DNA of 64,000 nt, taken from the NCBI GenBank assembly GCA_002050435.1, contig MWYV01000006.1, positions 1 to 64,000 on the forward strand, written 5' to 3'. The notes below the pieces were generated by a model. That model did not search any database. It had not been told where the DNA came from and was given only the letters and a program-made list of their open reading frames with translations. The position numbers and the translations under genes are program-made. Source of the stretch: Chitinophagales bacterium 33-2 (GTDB lineage Bacteria; Bacteroidota; Bacteroidia; Chitinophagales; Chitinophagaceae). Positions 45,982 to 55,200 of this stretch are shown here, one piece after another. Position 1 is the first letter of the stretch; the number at the start of each line of letters is the position of its first letter.

Positions 45982-45989
45982 CAAAAGTA
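45982..45989 (-). promoter_or_regulatory. Promoter -7 element for fabD
   Basis: Minus-strand TACTTTTG, 16 bases ahead of the fabD start codon. Confidence 0.55.
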
Positions 45990-46042
45990 AGCATCTGGAG
46001 CTTAAACGCGTGGATTAATTGCTGATTTTAACCGGTCTTTTC

Positions 46043-46642
46043 TCAGGAAAGCCTTGAAGAAATCAGCTTTAAAAACTCATTCCTCGTAACATGGTTATTC
46101 AAAAATTCCCCGTCAAAAGCTGAAGTAGTTGTTACGGAATTCTGTTTCTGCACACCGCGCATCATCATACATAAATGTTTGGCTTCAATCACCACCGCCA
46201 CACCCAGTGGATCCAGGCTTTCCTTAATAGATTTCAGGATCTGTGAGGTTAGTCTTTCCTGAACCTGCAGGCGGCGGGCAAATACATCAACCACTCTTGC
46301 CAGTTTACTGAGTCCTGTTATATAACCATTGGGTATATAGGCAATATGCGCCTTGCCGAAAAATGGGATCAGGTGGTGTTCACACATGGAAAACAACTCA
46401 ATGTCCTTAACGATCACCATCTCACTTACTTCTTCTTCAAACCGCGCCGATTTCAGAATCGCCGTTGCATCCAACTGGTAGCCATGGGTAAGGTATTGCA
46501 TGGACTTGGCCATCCGCTCCGGAGTTTTTTGCAAACCTTCGCGGTTCACATCTTCACCCAATAAATTAATGATGTTGCTATAGTTAGTGATCAGACCTTC
46601 GGTAGTGTCTGCATCAAAACTTTCTGTTTTATGAAAAGCCAT
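46043..46642 (-). CDS. folE: GTP cyclohydrolase I
   Basis: Converts GTP to 7,8-dihydroneopterin triphosphate, the first step for folate and also for 7-deazaguanine (queuosine) synthesis. 199 residues. The zinc and catalytic motif [21 protein letters not shown] and the C-terminal CMMMRGVQK are intact. It lies 25 bases downstream of queD on the same strand, which links both genes to pterin and deazapurine synthesis. Confidence 0.97.
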   Translation of the reverse strand: MAFHKTESFDADTTEGLITNYSNIINLLGEDVNREGLQKTPERMAKSMQYLTHGYQLDATAILKSARFEEEVSEMVIVKDIELFSMCEHHLIPFFGKAHIAYIPNGYITGLSKLARVVDVFARRLQVQERLTSQILKSIKESLDPLGVAVVIEAKHLCMMMRGVQKQNSVTTTSAFDGEFLNNHVTRNEFLKLISSRLS

Positions 46643-46667
46643 GGTGAACTGTTTGTTTATATTTTAA

Positions 46668-47081
46668 TCAGGCAGGGTACTCAACATAATTTCTTGGCGT
46701 CTCGTATAACCGTATGAAGAGGTCAAGAGAGGACTCAATATGCGGACGCAAAAGATCGTGTATCACCACTGCTATATTTTCGGCGGTTGGATTTAAATCC
46801 CTGAACGCTTCAACATCCATGTTCAGATTTTTATGATCCAGTTCTTCAAGTACATGCATACTCACCAGATCGGAAAGCAATTTAAGATCCATTACAAAAC
46901 CCGTTTCCTCATCGATCGCTCCGGTAACTTTGACCTCGAGTTCATAATTATGCCCATGGTAGTTAGGCAGGCTGCATTTGCCAAAAGTGGAAGCATTTTG
47001 CTCATCTGTCCAGCCTTTTTTATAAAGGCGGTGGGCGGCATTAAAATGTTCCCTGCGGATTACGGCTACTTTTTTTCCCAT
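46668..47081 (-). CDS. queD: 6-carboxytetrahydropterin synthase / 6-pyruvoyl-tetrahydropterin synthase family
   Basis: Turns dihydroneopterin triphosphate into 6-carboxy-tetrahydropterin on the queuosine path. 137 residues from MGKKVAVIRREHF. Zinc ligands are visible in FNAAHRL and NYHGHNY; the catalytic region ELDHKNLN is intact. Frames starting at 47090 or 47108 are possible, but 47108 lies within the promoter at 47106-47113, so it is excluded. Followed by folE, its substrate supplier. Confidence 0.92.
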   Translation of the reverse strand: MGKKVAVIRREHFNAAHRLYKKGWTDEQNASTFGKCSLPNYHGHNYELEVKVTGAIDEETGFVMDLKLLSDLVSMHVLEELDHKNLNMDVEAFRDLNPTAENIAVVIHDLLRPHIESSLDLFIRLYETPRNYVEYPA

Positions 47082-47105
47082 AGATTTCATCTGTACTACA
47101 ATATA

Positions 47106-47113
47106 CAAAGGTA
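47106..47113 (-). promoter_or_regulatory. Promoter -7 element for queD-folE
   Basis: Minus-strand TACCTTTG, matching TAnnTTTG, about 25 bases ahead of the chosen queD start. Confidence 0.55.
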
Positions 47114-47152
47114 ATGGTTGGGTAAGAAGAAGGATTATTACGAATTTTGCAT

Positions 47153-47803
47153 ATGCAGATCTTATTATGCTCAGCTACAGAAATGGAGATCAGGCCCGTA
47201 ATCGACTGGCTGAATCAGAACAATTTTGATCACACGGATGTTCTAATAACCGGCGTTGGGCTGCTGGCCACAACTTATAGCCTGGCAAAACAGGTTGGCA
47301 GCAAGAAACCTGATCTTATACTTCAGGCAGGCATTGCAGGTGCTTTTGATAAAACCATTCCCTTAGGAAGTGTCAAAATAGTAAGGCATGATATTATCGG
47401 GGACCTTGGAGTAGAAGAACTGGGCGCATTCAGGTCTGTATTTTCTTTGCAGCTGGCAGACGAAGACAGTTTTCCTTTTGCTGGTGGCCGGTTAACAGCC
47501 AGTGATCATTGGATTTTAAAATCAGGAATCCCTTTTGCTGACGGCATATCTGTAAACGAGATCAGCACAACTAAAAAAAGAATGGATTATTATACGCTTA
47601 CACTGGGTGCAGCAATAGAAACCATGGAAGGTGCGGCCTGCCATTATGTGGGACTGATGGAACGGATCCCCTTTCTCCAGTTAAGAGCTGTCTCCAATTA
47701 TGCCGGTGAAAGAGATAAAAATTTGTGGGAGCTGGATCTTGCAATTACAAACCTGAACACAACACTTATCCACCTGATCAAAAAAATGATTTATGAAACT
47801 TAG
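47153..47803 (+). CDS. mqnB: Futalosine hydrolase
   Basis: Cleaves futalosine to hypoxanthine and dehypoxanthine futalosine in the futalosine pathway to menaquinone. 216 residues from the ATG (MQILLCSATEMEI); an upstream TTG at 47147 adds two residues and is less likely. Nucleosidase-family motifs VLITGVGLLATTYSLA and LQAGIAGAF, then ETMEGAACHYV, are visible. Its last 11 bases overlap the start of mqnD, indicating coupled translation of consecutive pathway genes. Confidence 0.93.
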   Translation: MQILLCSATEMEIRPVIDWLNQNNFDHTDVLITGVGLLATTYSLAKQVGSKKPDLILQAGIAGAFDKTIPLGSVKIVRHDIIGDLGVEELGAFRSVFSLQLADEDSFPFAGGRLTASDHWILKSGIPFADGISVNEISTTKKRMDYYTLTLGAAIETMEGAACHYVGLMERIPFLQLRAVSNYAGERDKNLWELDLAITNLNTTLIHLIKKMIYET

Positions 47804-48584
47804 CCTTGGATTTTCACCATGCCCGAATGATACATTCATTTTTGATGCACTGGTAAATAAAAAAATTGATACAAAGGGACTGGAATTTGAAGTGGTAATG
47901 GAAGATGTGCAAACGCTTAACAGTTGGGCAAATGCGCAGAAACTTGATATCACTAAACTTAGCTTTCCCGCCTTCTTTAATAATCATAAGGCATACACCA
48001 TCCTGAACAGCGGATCTGCTTTAGGCAAAGGCGTTGGTCCCCTGTTGATCGCAAAAAAAATGGTGGATGTTCCGGATGTAAGTCATTGCACAGTTGCCAT
48101 TCCGGGTGAAAATACAACTGCCGCTTTCCTGCTTGATTTTGCTTTTCCGCACATTGATAAAAAAGTAGTGATGCTTTTTTCAGAAATCGAAGACGCCATT
48201 TTAAATGAAGTGGTGGACATGGGTGTGATCATACATGAAAACAGGTTTACCTACCAGCAAAAAGGTTTACTCAAGATCATTGACCTGGGAGCAGTTTGGG
48301 AAGAAAAACAAAAAGTACCGGTTCCACTGGGATGTATCGCCATCAGGTCTTCAATTGGTCCGGCAATCCAGGAACAGGTTGACCACCTGATCAGGGAAAG
48401 TCTTGAATATGCACAACAACATTATCCTGTGATCAGTGATTATGTAAAAAAACATGCCCAGGAAATGGATGAAAACATCATGCGCAAACACATTGAACTT
48501 TATGTAAATGATTTTTCACTTGATCTTGGCGACCAGGGAAAAAAAGCGATTGAAGCATTAAGAAAGGTGTACGATATGAAATAG
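47793..48584 (+). CDS. mqnD: 1,4-dihydroxy-6-naphthoate synthase
   Basis: Converts cyclic de-hypoxanthine futalosine to 1,4-dihydroxy-6-naphthoate in menaquinone synthesis. 263 residues, with the signature start LGFSPCPNDTFIFDALV, DITKLSFPAFF and a periplasmic-binding-like fold. Cytoplasmic. Together with mqnB it shows that this organism uses the futalosine rather than the o-succinylbenzoate route. Confidence 0.95.
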   Translation: MKLSLGFSPCPNDTFIFDALVNKKIDTKGLEFEVVMEDVQTLNSWANAQKLDITKLSFPAFFNNHKAYTILNSGSALGKGVGPLLIAKKMVDVPDVSHCTVAIPGENTTAAFLLDFAFPHIDKKVVMLFSEIEDAILNEVVDMGVIIHENRFTYQQKGLLKIIDLGAVWEEKQKVPVPLGCIAIRSSIGPAIQEQVDHLIRESLEYAQQHYPVISDYVKKHAQEMDENIMRKHIELYVNDFSLDLGDQGKKAIEALRKVYDMK

Positions 48585-48585
48585 T

Positions 48586-49893
48586 TTATTGACCAGCGCC
48601 CAGGGAAGCCTTAAAAACCCTAAGACATCTTTCTCTTGCGAAAGCATGATCCACTATTGGCAATGGATATTCAAAGGTTTCAATTTCAGGCACCCATTTT
48701 TTTATATAAATGTATTTTCCATCAAACTTTTTGGTTTGTGCATCCGGACTAAAAATCCTGAAATAAGGAGCGGCATCGCACCCGCATCCAGCCACCCATT
48801 GCCAGTTGCCAATATTAGAAGCCAGTTCATAATCCAAAAGTTTGGAAGCAAAATAAGCTTCGCCCCATCTCCAGTCGATCAACAGGTGTTTCACCAGGAA
48901 ACTGGCCGTAACCATCCGGACCCGGTTGTGCATGAAACCCGTTGCATTCAATTCACGCATTCCTGCGTCAACAATAGGATAACCGGTCATTCCTGATTTC
49001 CATTTTTCAAATTCCTCTTCATTATTTCTCCACTGTATGCGATCGTAGTGTTGCTTAAAACATTGATGCTCCAGCCTGGGCTGGTGCCAGAGTGCCTGCA
49101 TAAAAAATTCTCTCCAGATCAATTCATTCAAAAATATTTCATTGATGTCTTTAGCCATCGCTACGATCTTTCTCACACTAACGGTTCCAAATCTTAAATG
49201 AACGCCCATTCTTGTTGTACCTGCCAATGAAGGAATGTCTCTTGTCTGGTGATAGTTTTGAATAATGGATGGATCAATTTCAATGGGCAAGAATCCAGCT
49301 GCTGGTTCAAATCCCATTGATTCAACAGTAGGAACAGGAAGCGGATCCTGTTTATAAAAGTTGTGTAACAGTTTTTCAGATGGAAAAGGCACTAATGTGC
49401 CATCAGTAAGTAATATCTTCCATTTTTTCGAATATGGAGTGAACACAGCATAAGTATCTCCACCATCTTTAACCACTTCCGATTTTTCAAATATCACCTG
49501 GTCTTTAAAAGTTTTAAAGTTGATTCCCTTTAAACCAAGCGATTGTTTTACTTCCTCATCTCTCCTGACTGCATAAGGTTCATAATCGTGATTTGTAAAT
49601 ACAGTAGCTATTGCATATTTTTCTGTGAGTGCTGTAAATATTTCAACAGGTTTTCCATAATAACACGTGAGGGTACTGCCGTTTTCAATCAGTATTTCCT
49701 GCATGGCCATAACTGTATTGTAAATGAATTGCACCCTCCGGTCTTTGCAGTCAGTTAATTCCTCAAGTATATCCTGATCGAAAATAAAAAGTGGCAAAAC
49801 AGGAAGGGAAGAACGCAATGCCTCAAATAATCCTTTATTATCCCACAGCCGCAGATCGCGACGAAACCAAAAAACATTGACCTTTTGTTGCAT
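48586..49893 (-). CDS. Deoxyribodipyrimidine photolyase / cryptochrome family
   Basis: 435 residues. The N-terminal antenna domain begins VFWFRRDLRLWDN. The C-terminal FAD-binding domain contains GTTRMGVHLRFGTVS, the MVTASFLVKHLLIDWRWGE stretch and NIGNWQWVAGCGCDAAPYFRIF, typical of class I CPD photolyase. Light-driven repair of cyclobutane dimers is likely; a cryptochrome role cannot be excluded. It is convergent with mqnD, one base apart. Confidence 0.92.
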   Translation of the reverse strand: MQQKVNVFWFRRDLRLWDNKGLFEALRSSLPVLPLFIFDQDILEELTDCKDRRVQFIYNTVMAMQEILIENGSTLTCYYGKPVEIFTALTEKYAIATVFTNHDYEPYAVRRDEEVKQSLGLKGINFKTFKDQVIFEKSEVVKDGGDTYAVFTPYSKKWKILLTDGTLVPFPSEKLLHNFYKQDPLPVPTVESMGFEPAAGFLPIEIDPSIIQNYHQTRDIPSLAGTTRMGVHLRFGTVSVRKIVAMAKDINEIFLNELIWREFFMQALWHQPRLEHQCFKQHYDRIQWRNNEEEFEKWKSGMTGYPIVDAGMRELNATGFMHNRVRMVTASFLVKHLLIDWRWGEAYFASKLLDYELASNIGNWQWVAGCGCDAAPYFRIFSPDAQTKKFDGKYIYIKKWVPEIETFEYPLPIVDHAFARERCLRVFKASLGAGQ

Positions 49894-49908
49894 AAGGGAT
49901 CAACAATT

Positions 49909-50724
49909 TTAATCCGTCTTTGTTGAAATAACTGCCTGGTAAACTGATTTTGTAACAAGATTGAAATACAATTTTTCCCCGATTTGCTTCACCCATTTTA
50001 GTCCTGCAATGGCATTGGTGGTAAACACCTCATCTGCAGTCATGAGATCATCTGAGGTGACAGGACCTTCACAGATTTCAAAATTTTTATCTGGCAACTG
50101 CAGCAGATGCTGACGGAAAACACCAGCAACACAGCCTTCATTCAAAGCAGGCGTAATGATCTTGCGATCTTTCACAATAAAAATATTGGCCCTGCTGGTA
50201 TCTGCCACCCTGCCCGCTGTGTTGAGCACAATCGCATCATCCCACCCATTTTCAGTTGCAAAAATTCCTGCCATAACATAAGGAAGAAAATTGGCTGATT
50301 TTAGTGATGCAAATTTGTCCATCCCTTTTTGCACTTCGCTGTAAATGCCCAGGGTATATCCTTCATCATTCCAGGTAGTATATTCATGTTCGAGTGCCTG
50401 GGCTTCTATTAAGAAATGAGCATGTCCTTCATTAGACCGGAAAACAGCCAGCCGCACCCTCCCCAGTTTCAGGCAATGATTGAGTTCACATAATTCAAGG
50501 ATATAGGGTGATAAATTTTTTTTTGCCAGCGCCTCCTTTGGCAATTTCATTTGCTCCATTCCATGAAACAGTCTTTGATAATGCAGTTCCTCAAGCACAA
50601 TGTTGCCATCTGCAACTTTGATTGTTTCAAACAAGCCATCCCCATACGCAAACCCACGATTGGATGCATGTAATACCGGATCATGGGAAGGAAAAAAAAA
50701 TCCATTTAAGCATACCTGGTTCAT
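49909..50724 (-). CDS. Class IV aminotransferase (aminodeoxychorismate lyase / BCAT-like)
   Basis: 271 residues of the fold-type IV PLP family: start motif NGFFFPSHDPVLHASNRGFAYGDGLFETI, phosphate-binding DTSRANIFIV, and TPALNEGCVAGVFRQ near the C-terminus. This could be aminodeoxychorismate lyase (PabC) for folate, or a branched-chain or D-amino-acid aminotransferase; sequence alone does not decide. It lies 15 bases upstream of the photolyase gene on the same strand. Confidence 0.88.
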   Translation of the reverse strand: MNQVCLNGFFFPSHDPVLHASNRGFAYGDGLFETIKVADGNIVLEELHYQRLFHGMEQMKLPKEALAKKNLSPYILELCELNHCLKLGRVRLAVFRSNEGHAHFLIEAQALEHEYTTWNDEGYTLGIYSEVQKGMDKFASLKSANFLPYVMAGIFATENGWDDAIVLNTAGRVADTSRANIFIVKDRKIITPALNEGCVAGVFRQHLLQLPDKNFEICEGPVTSDDLMTADEVFTTNAIAGLKWVKQIGEKLYFNLVTKSVYQAVISTKTD

Positions 50725-50757
50725 ACAACAAAATACAGTAAAAAACTTTGAGCACGT

Positions 50758-51540
50758 TTAATTTACTTCATCTTTTAAAATACCAGAACGGTTGATGAGG
50801 TATGCATTGGCCTGCTGGGTACAGGTTAGAACCAGGTCATTAATACAAACATGCGCCGGCAAATTGGCCGTGAAAAAAACAATAGCGGCCACATCTTTTG
50901 CTTCAAGTGGTGTAAACCCTTCATACATTTTTTTTGCAGTTGCTTCAGCGCCTTTAAAACGCACCATGGAAAATTCCGTCTCAGCTGCGCCGGGATGAAT
51001 CGCTGTCACTTTAATATGATGAGGTAAAAGGTCGATGCGCATGCCCCTGGTAATGGCGTCAACTGCTGCTTTTGATGCACAATAAACATTGCCTCTTTCA
51101 TACACTTCCTTTCCAGCAATGGAACCAATATTAATGATATGACCTTTATTACGGCTGATCATGAATGGAAGCACTGCTTTTGAAACATAAAGCAAACCTT
51201 TCACATTGGTATCGATCATCGTATTCCAGTCATCAGTAGAGGCTTCATCAAACAATTCGCGTCCAAGGGCAAGACCGGCATTATTAATTAATACATCTAC
51301 TTGTTTCCATGATTCTGGCAGGGACTCAACTGCATGCTGAACATCGGTTTCTTTCCTGACATCAAAACAAAGTGTAAAACATGAAATGTTGTAAGATGAT
51401 TCCAGTTGCTGCTTCAGCTTTTCCAGCCTTTCCGATCTTCTGCCTGTAATGATACAATCGTAATGATTGGAAGCAAATACTTGCGCAAATGCTTCACCAA
51501 ATCCGGCAGTAGCACCAGTAATGAAAACGATCTTTCTCAT
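50758..51540 (-). CDS. SDR family NAD(P)-dependent oxidoreductase (YdfG-like)
   Basis: 260 residues with the classic short-chain dehydrogenase motifs: TGATAGFGEAFA for cofactor, NNAG, the catalytic Ser in IINIGSIAG and YCASK with Tyr and Lys. The closest general type is serine 3-dehydrogenase/YdfG-like, which oxidises small hydroxy acids, but the substrate is not certain. It is 33 bases upstream of the class IV aminotransferase, so the genes may form one operon with the photolyase. A TATATTCG element (51545-51552, minus) may be its promoter. Confidence 0.92.
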   Translation of the reverse strand: MRKIVFITGATAGFGEAFAQVFASNHYDCIITGRRSERLEKLKQQLESSYNISCFTLCFDVRKETDVQHAVESLPESWKQVDVLINNAGLALGRELFDEASTDDWNTMIDTNVKGLLYVSKAVLPFMISRNKGHIINIGSIAGKEVYERGNVYCASKAAVDAITRGMRIDLLPHHIKVTAIHPGAAETEFSMVRFKGAEATAKKMYEGFTPLEAKDVAAIVFFTANLPAHVCINDLVLTCTQQANAYLINRSGILKDEVN

Positions 51541-51626
51541 GAGGCGAATATAGGGAATGGAGGGGGAATTGGGTTTGGGTGAATGAGCAATGGGGAATGG
51601 TCATGGTCAATAGTCAATGGTCAATC

Positions 51627-51643
51627 ACTGTTGTCCGGGGAAA
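51627..51643 (+). repeat. 17-bp terminal inverted repeat, left
   Basis: actgttgtccggggaaa; perfect complement at 52190-52206. Confidence 0.85.
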
Positions 51644-51747
51644 TCAAACATCGCTTTTAGTTAAGCTATTTTGCCTCAGGCCGGCAGGCCTCGTACCTGC
51701 CCCGCTGCTGAATTCCCCTTGTGACTAAAGCCAGGCAACAAAAAGGC

Positions 51748-51813
51748 CTCCCGCAGATTACGCAGATTTTCGCTGATTGGTTTTCTGCGTTCATCAGCGC
51801 GATCTGCGGGCAA
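51748..51813. repeat. Hairpin-forming palindromic repeat
   Basis: Arms cccgcagat and atctgcggg, with a nested cgctgat/atcagcg pair between them, form a long imperfect stem-loop. The repeated cgcagatt phrases are like dispersed repeats seen in many Bacteroidota genomes. Short open frames read through it are not genes. Confidence 0.7.
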
Positions 51814-52189
51814 CAAGAGGCAGGTACCAGGGTTCCTCGCCAAAATGAAATTCCAGCACATCATCTTATCACATTTAGGTGGTTGTGTGCGCCTTATTGC
51901 TCCTGATTTTTCCTAAGAAATCTTTAAACCTAAGGGGAGCAATACAGCGCGAAGAACGCTTGCACAATCAGATCGCATGGAGTTGCACCTGTTTTCATTT
52001 TTCGGTGGGCTCCCTTGCGCAATCATCCGAAGGTATCTGGTAAAAACAGACTGTTACGCACTGATTGCGCTTGAATTTTTGCCTGCCTTTTTTTTCAAGA
52101 AAAAAGGTGGAAGAGGCATTTAACCATTGGATTAATGTTATAATCCTGCAGAAGTCAATTTCGGTATGGTTATGCCAATTCAGAAAATC

Positions 52190-52206
52190 TTTCCCCGGAC
52201 AACAGT
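52190..52206 (-). repeat. 17-bp terminal inverted repeat, right
   Basis: Reverse complement of 51627-51643, no mismatch. Confidence 0.85.
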
Positions 52207-52250
52207 TCACCATTGACCATTCACGCTTCCCCATTCACTATTCACTTTAC

Positions 52251-55200
52251 CTATTGCGCTAACGAGATCCGCACCTGCACACCTGCCCTTGTATTTGTAA
52301 TAGGCGCTGTAGTGGCGATCTTCGGAATCACACGGTTCTGTTCAAAATAAAATTTAAGATTCACCCTGTTGTTCATGACATAATCAATAGAGGGCGCAAT
52401 GCGTATCACTTTTTGTCCTGCTGTACCAAAGGCCAAATTCTGGTCAAGTTTACTGTTAGAGGTGGCATCATCGCGTAAACTAAAATCAAACCGGAAGGTT
52501 ACATCATTTTCAAGCGTTTTTCCATCTTTCCCAAGCTTAATATTTCCAAGCAATGGAAAACCTCTTCTCCTCCAGTCAAACCCGAAAGTATATTCGGTAG
52601 ACCTGTTCTCTGCAAGCTGATAATCTACAAGGCTTAAACTCAACTGCCTGCTTTTCTTGTATTCAAACCTTGCAGACAACTGGTTTACGAAGGTCATGTC
52701 TGCTGCGATCAGCGGACTGAATTGTTCACTGATCGTAATATTAGGTACAAGGAAATATGGAATATAATTTCCTGTTTGCGGATCAATAAATTCCGGGTAG
52801 CCCAATCTGAATGGATCACTGAACAACAGCGCTGTTGAAAAGCTGTTCATGCTCAGCGTTGAGTTATACCCATGGCGTAGCGTGAAGTTGGTAAATAATT
52901 TCTCCATGCCTTTCATCCGGGTCAACCCATTATAGGTAATGTTCCAGTTGGGTTTAGGAATCATCCTGGAAAATGGATTTGAACGAAGGTTTGGATTTGA
53001 ATTTTTAACCAGCTCGATGGTGCGTGGATCTTTATCAGTATACGCAGCAAGGAAAGCAGGGATCAATACATCCTGTGCATATCTTCCATAACCATCAGCA
53101 GTGGTGGCGTAAGGATTTAAAGTTTTAAGCCTATCCTGTAATATCACCCTGTTTGCTTCAAATTTTTTAAAGGTTTCAGAGATTTCATTCGGGTCAAATT
53201 TTGTGAACAGGGTCTGGTAAGAGATATAACTGATGCTGAAGCTGCCGTTGGCATAAGGATTCAGTCGGGTTAAACCTGAATTACCTGTGGTATCCTTATA
53301 CAATTCAGAATATTGCTTATCGAAAGTTCTGTCAAAAGTGATGTCGATATTCAGATCTCTTATCGGCATGATCTGGGCCGTGATATTGATATGCTGGTTG
53401 TAACGTTGTTGTATAAGCGCATTAAATAAAGAATCTCTTGAGAGCAAACCTCTTTGTCCAAGCCTGTTGATATCGCTGGTGTCGGGCTGGTAGCCAAAAA
53501 CGTATTTCCATCCCGGGTTGCCGGTTCCGAGATTCATGCCCAGCACTTTGGTACTGTCGAGATAACCCGGAAGCAAAGTGCCTATGTCCTCATTATACTG
53601 TACACCAATTCTTTTTACGGAAGTAAGCATCCTACCAAAAAATTTCCCCAATCCTGAAACCGAAGGAACGTAGTTCGGATCTCTTGGCTGCTTTTTCTTT
53701 GAGGTATCGTTTGGCGATGGTTTTGGTGGTTTTGGTGAGCCCGGCGCATCGCTGTTAACAGCACGGAGGAAATTCCACTTGCTGTACAACCTTTCAAAAT
53801 CAAAATCTGCTGTCACATTTCTGACCTGTCCGTTCACCAGGGTATTCCCCTGTTCTCTTGCCAGCAAAGAAGCGGCAACCCAGTCATAAGTGGCGGTATA
53901 GGATGCCCTCACCGTGGTCCAGTCAAGGAAAGGGATCTTGGCGGTGGGAAGATTATAGGCAATCGTGCCTTCCTGGTGATAATGCGTATTTCTTCCGCCT
54001 TTCAGGAAATTATTTTTAATAACCTCTTTTTCTTCCGGCGTATCGATTCTTCCAAAAGGTTCATCGATCCTTGCATTGTTTACAGCATTAAAGTCTAGTG
54101 TGATCGATCGCGTAAGGTCCCACCTCAATGAATAGTAGCGGTCGAATGTAAAAAACTTATTGAAGTTTTCAGGCAGCTTAAATGATGTACCCACATTCCT
54201 GTTTCTTAATATTCCATACTGGCGGAAAACATCTGCACGAACGGAAAGTGCAGAAGGTTTGTAATTGAAATTAAAATCCCTGATCAGTGCCAGCCACGGT
54301 GATTTTGATTTTATTATGCCTTTAAAGGGCTCAACAAATTTTGGTTGCGGTGCAAAACTATATCCCACAGCTGCCCTTGTGGTTTTAATATCTTCCAGTT
54401 CAATCAAAGGATTACTTCTTTGCTGGTGCGTAAGCGAATAATTCAAATCGAAATTAGATATGTCCCAGATTTTCGCCGGCTTTGTGCTGGTCCTGATTTT
54501 TTTTACATTGGTAAAATTGATCGTCTTCAGTGTTACTTCGTCTACTGCATCCCTTCGTATAGAATCTGCCATTTGTTTACTCGAGGCAGCATCGATCTTG
54601 TCCTTCAATTTCAAATCAAGATCATAAGGATCAAATTGCGGGGAACTGGTTGTTTTACTGATGGCAGCATATACCGGAAGTGTAATCCCCGTACTCTTTG
54701 GCAGCAATCTTCCCAGGTCGAGGTTTGTACTGATATCAAACTGTGAAAAGTCTTCGCGGCTTCTTTCATTCACTCTTTGTTCCAGTGAACCAAATCCAAT
54801 ACTTCTTCTACTTGCAGAAACACTGATTTGTCCCAGATCCGCAAGCCGCAGATCCACGCGACCAAGGGCAGCCCATCCTCCTGATTCATTCAACTTGGAT
54901 AGCCTTAATTCATTAAACCAGATCTCGGTATTTACCATGTTGGAACTGGCATTTTCCACTCCAAGGAACATACCTCTTACTTCACCAAGGTTTGGATTTC
55001 CAAGAATGGCAAAGCTTCTTCCGTTAATCACTTCATTATAATATATTGCCGGACTGCCTGTTGAATTCCTCCGGGTTTTTATTTCTGTAAGAATGGAAAG
55101 ATCAAAATCAAGATTGTTCTGTTCCGGCCATATCCCTAAAGAATCTTTTGTATACCATGGCGTGATCTTCAATGGTATCCTGACCTCGTAAAAATTGCTC

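Larger units (their letters stand above)
51579..52250. mobile_element. MITE-like element with long inverted arms
   Basis: A non-coding block bounded by a perfect 17-bp inverted repeat, actgttgtccggggaaa at 51627-51643 and its complement at 52190-52206. Outside these lie low-complexity arms (ggtcaatagtcaatggtcaat on the left; caccattgaccattcac and related on the right) that are also inverted to each other. No transposase gene is inside; the inner ~545 bp carries hairpins. No clear target-site duplication. The terminal repeats suggest a non-autonomous relative of a transposon; the family is not identified. Confidence 0.65.

Noticed and set aside
51676-51906. Overlapping 60-residue frames on both strands
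   Set aside because: They are read through hairpin repeats rich in cgcagat units, whose translations recur as spurious ORFs.
51995-52234. Possible decayed transposase frame inside the MITE-like block
   Set aside because: The 79-residue frame has no DDE or helix-turn-helix pattern and runs through the terminal inverted repeat.
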